Assembly: GCA_017534025.1 (NCBI GenBank)
Contig: JAFWDF010000048.1
Coordinates: 1 to 29,992, forward strand
Direction of reading: 5' to 3'
Origin: Bacillota bacterium
GTDB lineage: Bacteria; Bacillota; Clostridia; Peptostreptococcales; Anaerovoracaceae
DNA: 29,992 bases
Shown here: positions 15,081 through 22,660 of the stretch, piece by piece
Position numbering within the stretch: position 1 is the first letter of the stretch
Layout of the letters: the number at the start of each line of letters is the position of its first letter
Translations under genes and position numbers: made by a program
Notes under the pieces: generated by a model
Told to the model about the DNA's origin: nothing
The model's input: only the letters and a program-made list of their open reading frames with translations
Databases searched by the model: none

Positions 15081-15719
15081 ATGAGTAAAGAAAAAGGAAC
15101 GATTCGTCTGACCTGGCTGGGGCATTCCTGCTTCAGACTGGAATGCGGCGGTCACAGTGCGGTGATCGATCCGTACAGAGAAGTGCCGGGCTATCCGCCG
15201 CTGCATGTGGAAGCGGGCGAGGTTTTCAAGAGCCATGATCACGATGACCACGGCTGGGTGCAGGCGGTGACGCTGGTGGAGGAACCGGGTGAATCGCCGT
15301 TTAAGGTCACCACGGAAGCCTGCTGGCACGATGAGAAGGGCGGCAGCCTGCGGGGCAGCAATCTCATTACCATCTTTGAAGCGGAAGGCCTGAGAATTGC
15401 GCATTTCGGGGATATCGGCCACCAGCCGGGCCCGGAACTGGCGGAGAAGCTGAAAGGACTGGACGCGGCGCTGATTCCGGTGGGCGGCTTTTATACCATC
15501 GACGGCGCGGCAGCGTTTGAACTGATGAACACCATCGATCCGGTTGTCACGATTCCGATGCATTTCCGCAGAGGCGCGTGCGGCTTTGATGTGATTTCCG
15601 AACCGGAAGCCTTTACCGGCATGGTGAAGGACCGCCCGGTGGTGGAAGCGGGGACCGACTCCATTGACATTTCCGGTGATTCGGAGAAGAGTGTAGTCGT
15701 TCTGAAGTTTATGGGCTGA
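15081..15719 (+). CDS. Metallo-beta-lactamase-fold hydrolase (UlaG-like)
   Basis: The protein carries SHDHDDHG (about 50-57), which satisfies HxHxDH, the metal-binding motif of the metallo-beta-lactamase fold. It opens with LTWLGHSCFRLECGGHSAVI followed by DPY, a pattern typical of the UlaG/YtkL-like single-domain subgroup. Later metal-ligand regions are RIAHFGDIGHQ and TIPMHFRRGACGFD. Members hydrolyse lactones, phosphodiesters or thioesters; the substrate here is unknown. GGAGG lies about nine bases before the start. It sits between the M18 peptidase and a flippase gene that begins only four bases after its stop, so the three probably form one transcription unit. Confidence 0.88.
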   Translation: MSKEKGTIRLTWLGHSCFRLECGGHSAVIDPYREVPGYPPLHVEAGEVFKSHDHDDHGWVQAVTLVEEPGESPFKVTTEACWHDEKGGSLRGSNLITIFEAEGLRIAHFGDIGHQPGPELAEKLKGLDAALIPVGGFYTIDGAAAFELMNTIDPVVTIPMHFRRGACGFDVISEPEAFTGMVKDRPVVEAGTDSIDISGDSEKSVVVLKFMG

Positions 15720-15723
15720 CGGC

Positions 15724-17352
15724 ATGAGTGAAGATGTTAAAAAGAGTCTGTTCGTCCAGGGATCTATTCTGGCGGCGGCAGGCATTATCACAAAACTGAT
15801 CGGTTTTATTTACCGGATTCCCATGGCCAATGTTCTGGGGGACCAGGGCAACGGGATCTATTCCGTGGCGTTCGGGATTTATAATATTGCGCTGACACTG
15901 TCTTCATACAGTCTGCCGCAGGCGGTTTCCAAGCTGGTAGCGGAAAAGTCCGCGCTGCATCAGGAGCGCAACAAGGTCCGTGTGTTCATGATGGCGCTTC
16001 TCTTTGCCATTGTGGCCGGCCTGCTGGCCTTTTCGCTGCTCTGGTTCGGGGCGGACGGGCTGGAACATCTGTACCACAGGCACGGGCTGTCCAGACCGCT
16101 GCGGATTCTGGCGCCGACTACGTTCATCGTCGCGCTGCTGGGGACTTTCCGCGGTTTCTTCCAGGGACACCGGAATATGGTGCCTACGGCCATTTCGCAG
16201 ATTGTTGAACAGATTATCAATGCGATTGTCAGCGTGGTGGCGGCGTACAGTCTGACCCGGCTCCATGCAGGCACGCCGGAGGCCCCTTCCTACGGCGCGG
16301 CGGGCGGTACCATGGGTACCCTGTCCGGAGCGGCGGCAGCGCTTCTGTTTTTCATTATTCTGACCGTAATCGACTGGAAGAAAATGAACGGCGGCATGGT
16401 GCATGACGGGCATCCGGATGTATCCGTTCTGAATATTTACCGGGCTCTGTTTCTGACTGTCATTCCCATTATCCTGAGCCAGATCATTTACCAGATCGGC
16501 AACACCATTGACGACCTGATCTTCGGCAATATGATGGCTGCGCAGGGCGCTCCGGACGCGCTGGTCGCTTCCATGCAGGGCGTATTCCATACGCAGTATC
16601 TGCAGCTGGTCAATCTGCCGGTGGCCATTGCGACGTCCATGGCGGCGTCGACGCTGCCGACGATTGCGGCGGCGATGGCATCCGGGGAAAGGGAACTGGC
16701 GCTGCAGCGGTCCGGCACAGTAATCAAGTTCAACATGTCCATTGCGATTCCATCCGCCGTAGGGCTGGCGGTGCTCGGGAAGCCGATCGTGACGCTGCTG
16801 TTTCCGAGGCTCATGGAATACAGGGATCTGTCGGCGATGCTGCTGCTGACCGGTTCCTCGGCTGTCGTTTTCTACGCGCTGTCCACCATTACCACTTCGA
16901 TTCTGCAGGGCAGCAGTCATATGAGTGTGCCGGTGGTTCATTCCGCGATTTCCCTGGTGATTCATATCGGGTTAATTTACGCGCTGCTCAGATATACCGG
17001 GCTGGGTATTTATGCAATCCTGATCGGCAACGTGACCTTCCCGCTGCTGGTCTGCCTGCTGAATCTCCGGTCCATTGAAAAGCTGATTGGCAGGAGCTGG
17101 GACGTGAAAAAGACGTTCCTGATTCCGCTGCTGATTTCTGCGGTCATGGGGCTGGCGGCATGGCTGGTATTCCGTCTGTGCCGTTTCCTTCCGGGGCATT
17201 CCATGGCGGTATCCCTGGTAATATCCCTGGTGGCGGCGGTGGCGCTGTACGGCATACTGCTGCTGCGGTCCGGCTGTTTTTCCAGAGAGGAACTACTGCA
17301 GTTCCCGATGGGGGGAAAGCTGGTCAGGCTGGCGCGGTTCAAAGAACAATAG
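15724..17352 (+). CDS. MOP-superfamily flippase (SpoVB/MurJ-like polysaccharide transporter)
   Basis: This is a polytopic membrane protein of 542 residues with about 14 hydrophobic segments. The start SLFVQGSILAAAGIITKLIG followed by FIYRIPMANVLGDQGNGIYS is characteristic of the SpoVB/YtgP group of the MATE/MOP superfamily, which move lipid-linked precursors, including lipid II, across the membrane. Further family features are the conserved GTFRGFFQGHRNMVPTAISQ segment with IVEQIINA after it, and STLPTIAAAMASGE. It could serve peptidoglycan, capsule or spore-cortex precursor transport; sequence alone does not decide. It starts four bases after the hydrolase stop, without a strong ribosome binding site, which suggests coupled translation. 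A strong terminator follows. Confidence 0.9.
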   Translation: MSEDVKKSLFVQGSILAAAGIITKLIGFIYRIPMANVLGDQGNGIYSVAFGIYNIALTLSSYSLPQAVSKLVAEKSALHQERNKVRVFMMALLFAIVAGLLAFSLLWFGADGLEHLYHRHGLSRPLRILAPTTFIVALLGTFRGFFQGHRNMVPTAISQIVEQIINAIVSVVAAYSLTRLHAGTPEAPSYGAAGGTMGTLSGAAAALLFFIILTVIDWKKMNGGMVHDGHPDVSVLNIYRALFLTVIPIILSQIIYQIGNTIDDLIFGNMMAAQGAPDALVASMQGVFHTQYLQLVNLPVAIATSMAASTLPTIAAAMASGERELALQRSGTVIKFNMSIAIPSAVGLAVLGKPIVTLLFPRLMEYRDLSAMLLLTGSSAVVFYALSTITTSILQGSSHMSVPVVHSAISLVIHIGLIYALLRYTGLGIYAILIGNVTFPLLVCLLNLRSIEKLIGRSWDVKKTFLIPLLISAVMGLAAWLVFRLCRFLPGHSMAVSLVISLVAAVALYGILLLRSGCFSREELLQFPMGGKLVRLARFKEQ

Positions 17353-17367
17353 AAATAGCATTTTGCA

Positions 17368-17404
17368 AACCGGCTGCGGGCAGATATGTCCGGGCCGGTT
17401 TTTT
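17368..17404 (+). terminator. Rho-independent terminator after the flippase gene
   Basis: AACCGGC and GCCGGTT form the outer stem, with an inner CGGGCA/GTCCG pairing, followed by six T. It closes the M18 peptidase-hydrolase-flippase unit and separates it from the GntR/ABC operon. Confidence 0.88.
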
Positions 17405-17442
17405 CATTCATAAACAATTAAGAACAATTGCCGCTGTCCGGA

Positions 17443-17472
17443 TTGACACAGTACTACTTGGAATAGTACACT
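17443..17472 (+). promoter_or_regulatory. Promoter and palindromic operator of the GntR/ABC operon
   Basis: TTGACA (17443-17448) and TACACT (17467-17472) form a sigma-A promoter with an 18-base spacer. Inside the spacer lies the perfect inverted repeat GTACTA (17451-17456)/TAGTAC (17464-17469) with a 7-base centre, overlapping the -10 box. Its position is ideal for repression by the GntR protein encoded just downstream. Confidence 0.78.
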
Positions 17473-17507
17473 AAGTACAGATAATGATCAGAAAGGAGGC
17501 GGACGGA

Positions 17508-17909
17508 TTGTTTCAGATTGATCTGAAGAGCAGAGACTCCATTTATGAACAGGTTATAGAGAATGTGAAACGCCTGGTATTCACGGGCATTCTGAAGACG
17601 GATGCAAAACTGCCGTCGGTCAGAGAACTGTCGAGGACTCTGACGGTGAATCCGAACACGGTGCAGAAGGCCTACCGGGAGCTGGAACGCCAGGGCGTGA
17701 TCTATACTGTCGCGGGCAGGGGCTGTTTTGTGGCGGACAGCCAGGGGCAGGAACCGGACAGGGAAAGGGTAACTGCCATGTTTGAGGATATGAAGCGTCT
17801 GATTGAAGAACTCCTGTTTATGGGCATGGACAGGGACGGCATCCGGAACGAAGTGGAGCGGATTCTGGAAAGCTGCGAAGAACGGGAAGAGGGAGGTGAT
17901 CCGGCATGA
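17508..17909 (+). CDS. GntR-family transcriptional regulator, YtrA subfamily
   Basis: The protein has an N-terminal winged helix: YEQVIENVKRLVFTGIL, then DAKLPSVRELSRTLTVNPNT (recognition-helix region) and VQKAYRELERQGVIYTVAGR. Only a short C-terminal helix region of about 50 residues follows, which is the mark of the YtrA subfamily; these normally repress the ABC transporter genes they precede. I chose a TTG start because a full AAAGGAGG site lies eight bases upstream; an in-frame ATG at 17484 lies before that site and would include it in the coding sequence. The gene overlaps the ABC ATPase start by four bases. It probably binds the palindrome in its own promoter and responds to envelope or antibiotic stress, by analogy with Bacillus YtrA. 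Confidence 0.92.
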   Translation: MFQIDLKSRDSIYEQVIENVKRLVFTGILKTDAKLPSVRELSRTLTVNPNTVQKAYRELERQGVIYTVAGRGCFVADSQGQEPDRERVTAMFEDMKRLIEELLFMGMDRDGIRNEVERILESCEEREEGGDPA

Positions 17910-18808
17910 TCCATGTGGAGAAGCTGAACAAGACCATCGATCATCAGCATATACTGAAAGATCTGACCCTGACTGTGAAAAGCGGGTCCATTTACGGGCT
18001 GGTCGGTCCGAACGGCTGCGGGAAAACCACGCTGATCAAACACCTGACCGGCGTTCTGCAGAGGGACTCCGGCAGCATCGAATTTGACGGCGCGGATATT
18101 TACGAGAATGCCGCACTGAAAGCGAGCCTGGGTTTTATTCCGGATGATCTGAACTTCTTCGATCCTTTTACCCTGCAGGAAGCGGAAGAGTATTATAAGA
18201 TGATCTATCCGGTATTCGATGAAGAACGGTTCCGGCAGATGAAATCGGATTTTGAGATTGACCGGCGCGGAAAGCTGCACGGGTTCTCCAAGGGAATGAA
18301 AAAGCAGGCGGCATTTGCGCTGATGATGTGTACGCATCCGAAATACATTATTCTGGACGAGCCGATTGACGGACTGGATCCGATCATCCGCAAGCAGGTC
18401 TGGAAATATATCATCGAAGATGTATCCGGGACAAATGCTTCTGTATTGGTATCCTCCCACAATCTGAAAGAAATCGAGGGCATCTGCGACAGCGTCGGTA
18501 TCATGGCGAAAGGATCGATGCGCCTGGAGCGGGATCTGGATGAGCTGAAGAGCGATATCCACAAGGTGCAGGTGGCCTTTTCGGATGAAAAACATGCGGA
18601 GGAGCGTTACGCCGGGCTGCACGTGCTGAGCCGCGAGACCCGGGGGAGTGTGGATCTTCTGGTGATCCGCAACGACAAGGATACTGTGCGGTCCCTGATC
18701 AACGCGCAGTCGCCGCTGCTCTTTGATATGCTGCCGCTGACACTGGAAGAAATATTTATCTGCGAACTGGGAGGTGAAAATGATGAAATCCGGGAAATCC
18801 TTTTTTAA
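17906..18808 (+). CDS. ABC transporter ATP-binding protein (YtrB-like)
   Basis: This is the nucleotide-binding subunit of an ABC transporter. The Walker A motif GPNGCGKTT is near residues 34-42, Walker B with its Glu is YIILDEPIDGLDP, and the switch His is in VSSHNLKEIEG. The signature motif reads FSKGM instead of LSGGQ, as in other YtrB/BcrA-related proteins. About 80 residues after the core, with alternating charged and hydrophobic stretches, form a C-terminal regulatory region. It begins inside the regulator's stop codon (ATGA) and its end overlaps the permease start, so the three genes are one translationally coupled operon. The transported substrate is unknown; drug or peptide export is plausible. 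Confidence 0.93.
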   Translation: MIHVEKLNKTIDHQHILKDLTLTVKSGSIYGLVGPNGCGKTTLIKHLTGVLQRDSGSIEFDGADIYENAALKASLGFIPDDLNFFDPFTLQEAEEYYKMIYPVFDEERFRQMKSDFEIDRRGKLHGFSKGMKKQAAFALMMCTHPKYIILDEPIDGLDPIIRKQVWKYIIEDVSGTNASVLVSSHNLKEIEGICDSVGIMAKGSMRLERDLDELKSDIHKVQVAFSDEKHAEERYAGLHVLSRETRGSVDLLVIRNDKDTVRSLINAQSPLLFDMLPLTLEEIFICELGGENDEIREILF

Positions 18809-20945
18809 TATTTCCGGCGCGCTGATCAAGCTGGATTTAAAAAGATACTGGGTTCTGCCTCTCATGCTGTTTGTCGGCTATTTTCTCACCGGCCTCTTTT
18901 ATCTGATGGTGCATTTTAAGGATGATGCAGCCACGGCCAGCCTGATCGACATGCTGCTGCGGGGATCGTATCCGGTTTACTCCCTCATCACGGTCGCAGC
19001 ACCGGTTATTGTTTCCGCGATCGTATTTCATTATCTGAACAATATGGGACCGGTTATGTCGGTGCATTCGCAGCCGTTTTCGAGATATACGCTGATCAAC
19101 AGCCGTACGGTTTCCTGCGCGCTGTTCTGTCTGATTCCGGTTTTTGCAACCGGGCTGATTCTGCTGCTCATGGCACATCCGGTTTACTATCCGCCGGAGT
19201 ATTATACGAATCCGGGGGAAATGCATGATCTGTTCGCCCGGACGGATGTCCTGCGGTGGATGCTGGAAACCTCGCTGATCTCTCTGTTTGTCCTGGCAAT
19301 CTGTATTTTTGCCAGGATGATCACCGGAACCGGGCTGCATCATGTGGTGGCAGCTGTCGGGTTTAATATGGTGCTGCCGATTCTGATTCTGCTCACAGAA
19401 GAATATCTGTCACAGTATCTGTACGGGTATGCGTCGGGCACGTCTTTTTCGTGGATTACATGGACCTCCCCGGTTATGCAGATCTACACGGTGAATCATT
19501 TCAGCCCGCTGACCTGCCTGGTCTATTTTCTGGCTGCCCTGCTCATTTACGCCCTCGCGGTTTTTCTGTATGGAAGGCGGGCGCTGGAGCGGACCGGCGA
19601 AGGAATCGTATTTGCAGCGTTCCATTACATTATCACGATCATCTGGGGGTTCCTGGGCATGACGTTCCTGGGGTTCATTTTCAAAAGCATCTTCGGGAAA
19701 CCGGCACTGAGCCTGTTCGGATATCTGGCAGGCGCATTCCTGGGCGTTGTGATCTGCAGAATGATCATTCAGAAATCCCTCCGGGTATTCGACCGCACGA
19801 CCATGAAAATCATGGGTATTTTCGCAGTGGCTGCCCTGCTGTTTTTCGGCGCGATCCGCGCAGACCTGACCGGCTACGAATCCAGAATCCCGCCGCAGGC
19901 GGATTCTGCAAAGATTGAGGGATTGAATTACGGGATGGGTCTCAACGGGGCCGGCATGGTTTACGAGAATGAACGTATGTCCAATGTGTATGACACGGAG
20001 CTGGTCATGGATGTGCATCAGTATCTGGTGGACCGGAAAAGGGATTTCATGAAGCACCAGTCCTTTGCCGACTACACGGCGGAGAGCGGGGATCCGTTTG
20101 ACCAGATTATGGATCTGACGATCCGCTATTTTAACGGGGAAGAATGTATCCAGACCAGATGCTACAAGGTCCCGGTCGGGGAAATCATCACTTCCGATCC
20201 GGTGAAAAAGCTGTTGTCATCCGACAGTTACCGGTCTTCGGTGAAGGACAGTCTGCCGGGTCCGGAGCAGTGGCATATGATCGATTTATATAATTACGCT
20301 TACCAGACCCCGCCGGGGCAGCAGGGCATCAATGACAGGGAAGCTCTGGCTTCGCTGTATGCAGCCGTCTGTGCAGATCTGGATGCAATGACATATGAAG
20401 ACATTGTTTCCGATTGTATGGCGAAGGAACCGGTTGCTTATCTGGAACTGACCTATCGTTCCGACCGCCGCGAAAACAATGCGGAAACGGAAACCGTGGA
20501 GCCTCCGGTGGCGAATGATATTTATAATACCCTCACTCTGCGGGTATACGCCGATAATGAGAATACGCTCGCCTGGATGCATGAGCATGGCAATGGCCTG
20601 GCGCTGAACAATCCGGGTTATTATAATGATCTGGCTGTGGTCAGGAAGATTCAGGAAGGCAGTATGGAAGAGTTCATCGAAATGCCGAATGAAGAGCAGA
20701 CACTTGCTTCCCTGCAGGAACATCCGGACACGGTGACCGTAGTAGAGGATCATGCAGTGATGGAACAGCTGTACGAAGAGTATGAGGCTGTGCATCTGAA
20801 AGGCAGGGAAGTAACGACCGAACAGGAGGATCAGTATCTGGTCTGCTTCATGAACAAAGATACGTCGGCCGGTGCGGACGATGTCTACTGGCTGTCTACG
20901 TACGGATACATTTCCGGAGACAAGCTGAAGAGCCTCGGGCTGTAA
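18780..20945 (+). CDS. ABC transporter permease with large extracytoplasmic C-terminal domain
   Basis: The first 380 residues or so are a membrane domain with hydrophobic helices, for example VLPLMLFVGYFLTGLFYLMV, LITVAAPVIVSAIVF, ALFCLIPVFATGLILLLMA and IIWGFLGMTFLGFIF. One more helix (IMGIFAVAALLFFGAI) precedes a soluble region of about 340 residues, acidic and without membrane segments, probably outside the cell. This layout resembles Firmicutes permeases annotated with a DUF6449-type tail; I am only moderately sure of that domain name. The start is ATG at 18780 or 18783 behind GGGAGG, overlapping the ATPase gene by about 29 bases. It is the only membrane subunit in the operon, so it probably dimerises. 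No clear substrate is indicated. Confidence 0.85.
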   Translation: MMKSGKSFFNISGALIKLDLKRYWVLPLMLFVGYFLTGLFYLMVHFKDDAATASLIDMLLRGSYPVYSLITVAAPVIVSAIVFHYLNNMGPVMSVHSQPFSRYTLINSRTVSCALFCLIPVFATGLILLLMAHPVYYPPEYYTNPGEMHDLFARTDVLRWMLETSLISLFVLAICIFARMITGTGLHHVVAAVGFNMVLPILILLTEEYLSQYLYGYASGTSFSWITWTSPVMQIYTVNHFSPLTCLVYFLAALLIYALAVFLYGRRALERTGEGIVFAAFHYIITIIWGFLGMTFLGFIFKSIFGKPALSLFGYLAGAFLGVVICRMIIQKSLRVFDRTTMKIMGIFAVAALLFFGAIRADLTGYESRIPPQADSAKIEGLNYGMGLNGAGMVYENERMSNVYDTELVMDVHQYLVDRKRDFMKHQSFADYTAESGDPFDQIMDLTIRYFNGEECIQTRCYKVPVGEIITSDPVKKLLSSDSYRSSVKDSLPGPEQWHMIDLYNYAYQTPPGQQGINDREALASLYAAVCADLDAMTYEDIVSDCMAKEPVAYLELTYRSDRRENNAETETVEPPVANDIYNTLTLRVYADNENTLAWMHEHGNGLALNNPGYYNDLAVVRKIQEGSMEEFIEMPNEEQTLASLQEHPDTVTVVEDHAVMEQLYEEYEAVHLKGREVTTEQEDQYLVCFMNKDTSAGADDVYWLSTYGYISGDKLKSLGL

Positions 20946-21045
20946 CCGGGACGGAATAATAATCGTTTTGGCGTCCTGACGTTTCGGCTGCTGCATATTT
21001 CACGGGCGCCGTCAGCTTCGCGGGCACGATGTCGGAAAAAAGAAC

Positions 21046-21081
21046 AGCCGCTATTCTCTTCCGGGGAAGGGAATGGCGGCT
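21046..21081. terminator. Bidirectional terminator between the ABC permease and sppA
   Basis: Two 17-base arms starting AGCCGCTATTC (21046) and ending GAATGGCGGCT (21081) pair throughout with two G-T wobbles. The plus strand continues into GGTTTTC and the minus strand into TTCTTTTTT, so the hairpin can stop both converging transcripts. It is stronger for sppA. Confidence 0.88.
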
Positions 21082-21113
21082 GGTTTTCGTTTCGGTGAGT
21101 GGATGGCCGATGG

Positions 21114-22220
21114 CTATTCCTGCAGCAGCATCATATATTCGCTGCGGGACTGGGTCAGCTCCTGCACATAATCCATGGTTTTTTCGGATTCGGATTTGCC
21201 GATGGCATCCGCGTACTGCCCAAATGAGTCTGTAAGTTTGAACAGATAGGACGACAGGGTCATCTGCGGTTCATACCGGAACGTAATGAAATCTTCTACG
21301 CCGGTATCTTTTTTCATCTTTGATTTCACTTTCGCCAGAGTGCCGATTTCATCGATCAGCCCGTTTTTCAGTGCCTGGCTCGCGGTGTAGCTGCGGCCGT
21401 CGGCGATTTTTACAACGGTATCCCGCGGCAGCTTTCTGCCTTCTGCGACAATATCGACGAAGATGTTGTAGATTTCGTCGACTTCCGACTGGTAGATGGC
21501 CCGCTGTTCATCCGTCAGCGGTGTGAAATAATTGCCCATGGCTTTATTGGAACCGGATTTGATGAATTCCACATTGACGCCGGCTTTGTCAATCAGTTCG
21601 CTGATATCGACCATCGGACCGTAATATACGCCGATGGAACCGGTGGTGGTGAAGCGGTTCGCGGCGATGTAATCCGAGCTGGCTGCCAGATAATAACCGC
21701 CGGACGCCGCATATTCGGCAAAATACGCGTACACCGGACAGCCGGTGTCTTTCTGATATTTTTTAATGGCCTGGTATACTTCATCGGTCTGGTAGACGGA
21801 GCCTCCCGGCGAATTAACGTAGAGAAGAATGCCGGCATTGTCGGGATCTTTCCGCATCTCCCGGATCTGTTTGAGTACCCAGCTGTGGTTGTAGGTGGCG
21901 TCACCCCCTCCGATCGTTCCTTCTATATACAGAACACCGATATACGGATAGGAGGCGCCGAATATACCGGAGGAACTGCCGGCCATCAGGCCGCTGGCCA
22001 GGGCGCCGAACAGCAGCAGTGCCACCAGAAGTACTATGATCAGGATACCTTTTCCTTTAGTCAGCCGGCGCTTTTTGGCAGCCGCACCGGGGAACGCACT
22101 GCCTGCAGCCCCGCCGGCAGCGGGTTCGTACCGGTAGCTTCCCTGTGTCCGGTCCGGTTTTACAAATTCGATATGTTCATCATCCTGAAATGGATGCAGA
22201 TTGTTTTCCGTGTTATTCAT
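21114..22220 (-). CDS. sppA: Signal peptide peptidase SppA, 36-kDa type
   Basis: SppA is a membrane-bound Ser/Lys protease that degrades leftover signal peptides and, in Bacillus, helps lantibiotic resistance. After a cytoplasmic segment of about 55 residues rich in Ala, Gly and charge, one membrane helix (GILIIVLLVALLLFGALASG) anchors the protein. The protease domain shows LLYVNSPGGSVYQTDEVYQA, YFAEYAASGGYYLAA with the catalytic Ser, TTTGSIGVYYG, and KSGSNKAMGNYF, where the Lys of SNK lies 53 residues after the Ser, the spacing of the Bacillus enzyme's Ser/Lys pair. An upstream in-frame ATG at 22250 would add ten residues; I prefer 22220 because AGGA lies eight bases before it. The gene is monocistronic, and a possible minus-strand promoter (TTGATT/TATGGT) lies near 22305-22335. 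Confidence 0.93.
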   Translation of the reverse strand: MNNTENNLHPFQDDEHIEFVKPDRTQGSYRYEPAAGGAAGSAFPGAAAKKRRLTKGKGILIIVLLVALLLFGALASGLMAGSSSGIFGASYPYIGVLYIEGTIGGGDATYNHSWVLKQIREMRKDPDNAGILLYVNSPGGSVYQTDEVYQAIKKYQKDTGCPVYAYFAEYAASGGYYLAASSDYIAANRFTTTGSIGVYYGPMVDISELIDKAGVNVEFIKSGSNKAMGNYFTPLTDEQRAIYQSEVDEIYNIFVDIVAEGRKLPRDTVVKIADGRSYTASQALKNGLIDEIGTLAKVKSKMKKDTGVEDFITFRYEPQMTLSSYLFKLTDSFGQYADAIGKSESEKTMDYVQELTQSRSEYMMLLQE

Positions 22221-22367
22221 AGTGTTTTCCTGTTCATTAATATTGATCATTTCGCTGCAGACTGTTTCCGGGAGAAACCGGACAGCCGTTTTACGGTACG
22301 ATGATTTCCTCCGATTACCATACCATTGTTAAGGTAAAAAATCAATTGACACCGGTATGCAAATTAC

Positions 22368-22464
22368 CTGCCGGACAAATTGCTGATTTGAAGGATGAAA
22401 TGTCCGGCAGAGCCGGACACTTGACCGCTGAAGGATTGAAAATGTCCGGCAGCGCCGGACATTT
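22368..22464. repeat. Cluster of CCGGACA palindromes with alternative pairings
   Basis: Three related elements follow each other: CTGCCGGACA (22368-22377), a palindrome TGTCCGGC/GCCGGACA (22401-22408, 22412-22419) and a longer one AAATGTCCGGC/GCCGGACATTT (22440-22450, 22454-22464). The first element pairs perfectly with TGTCCGGCAG (22401-22410), which competes with the first palindrome. The sequence between them (GAAGGAT and GCTGAAGGATTGAAA) is also partly repeated, so the block arose by duplication. It lies in the 440-base divergent region between sppA and malY. Confidence 0.8.
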
Positions 22465-22477
22465 CACCGCCGAATGA

Positions 22478-22506
22478 TTGCAGGAAGAGGAGTTTCCATG
22501 TAGAAT
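22478..22506 (+). promoter_or_regulatory. Probable promoter of malY
   Basis: TTGCAG (22478-22483), a 17-base spacer and TAGAAT (22501-22506) form a good sigma-A promoter. Transcription would start near 22513, exactly where the 18-bp tandem repeat begins, giving a leader of about 150 bases. Confidence 0.65.
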
Positions 22507-22512
22507 GATCAC

Positions 22513-22584
22513 GGAAAACGCGGAGTGAGCGGAAAACGCGGAGTGAGCGGAAAACGCGGAGCATGCGGAAACCGCGGAAAGTGC
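22513..22584 (+). repeat. 18-bp tandem repeat, four copies, in the malY leader
   Basis: Two identical units GGAAAACGCGGAGTGAGC (22513-22530 and 22531-22548) are followed by two diverged ones ending GCATGC and AAAGTGC. The array is not inside a recognisable plus-strand gene. The repeated GGAG and CGCGG elements could form structure in the leader RNA. The rest of the region, 22585-22660, holds only the weak ribosome binding area of malY. Confidence 0.85.
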
Positions 22585-22660
22585 GGAGCCGCACAGAATC
22601 CGCGAGGCGCACCGGCAGAAAGCCTCCCGCGGCGTGAAAGGGGAAAGGACAGAGCTGAGC

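Noticed and set aside
13248..15791. 847-codon open frame on the minus strand opposite the M18 peptidase and hydrolase genes
   Set aside because: It spans the reverse of three well-supported genes and shows no family motif; low stop frequency in GC-rich antisense DNA explains it.
22328..22370. TTGACA near 22346 as a malY promoter
   Set aside because: No acceptable -10 box lies 16-18 bases downstream; the TTGCAG/TAGAAT pair fits better.
22491..22503. Minimal ORF (ATG followed directly by TAG) after GAGGAG upstream of malY
   Set aside because: It lies inside the predicted promoter, upstream of the inferred transcript start, so it is probably not transcribed.
22513..22584. CRISPR array
   Set aside because: The 18-bp units are contiguous, without spacers, and no cas gene is present.
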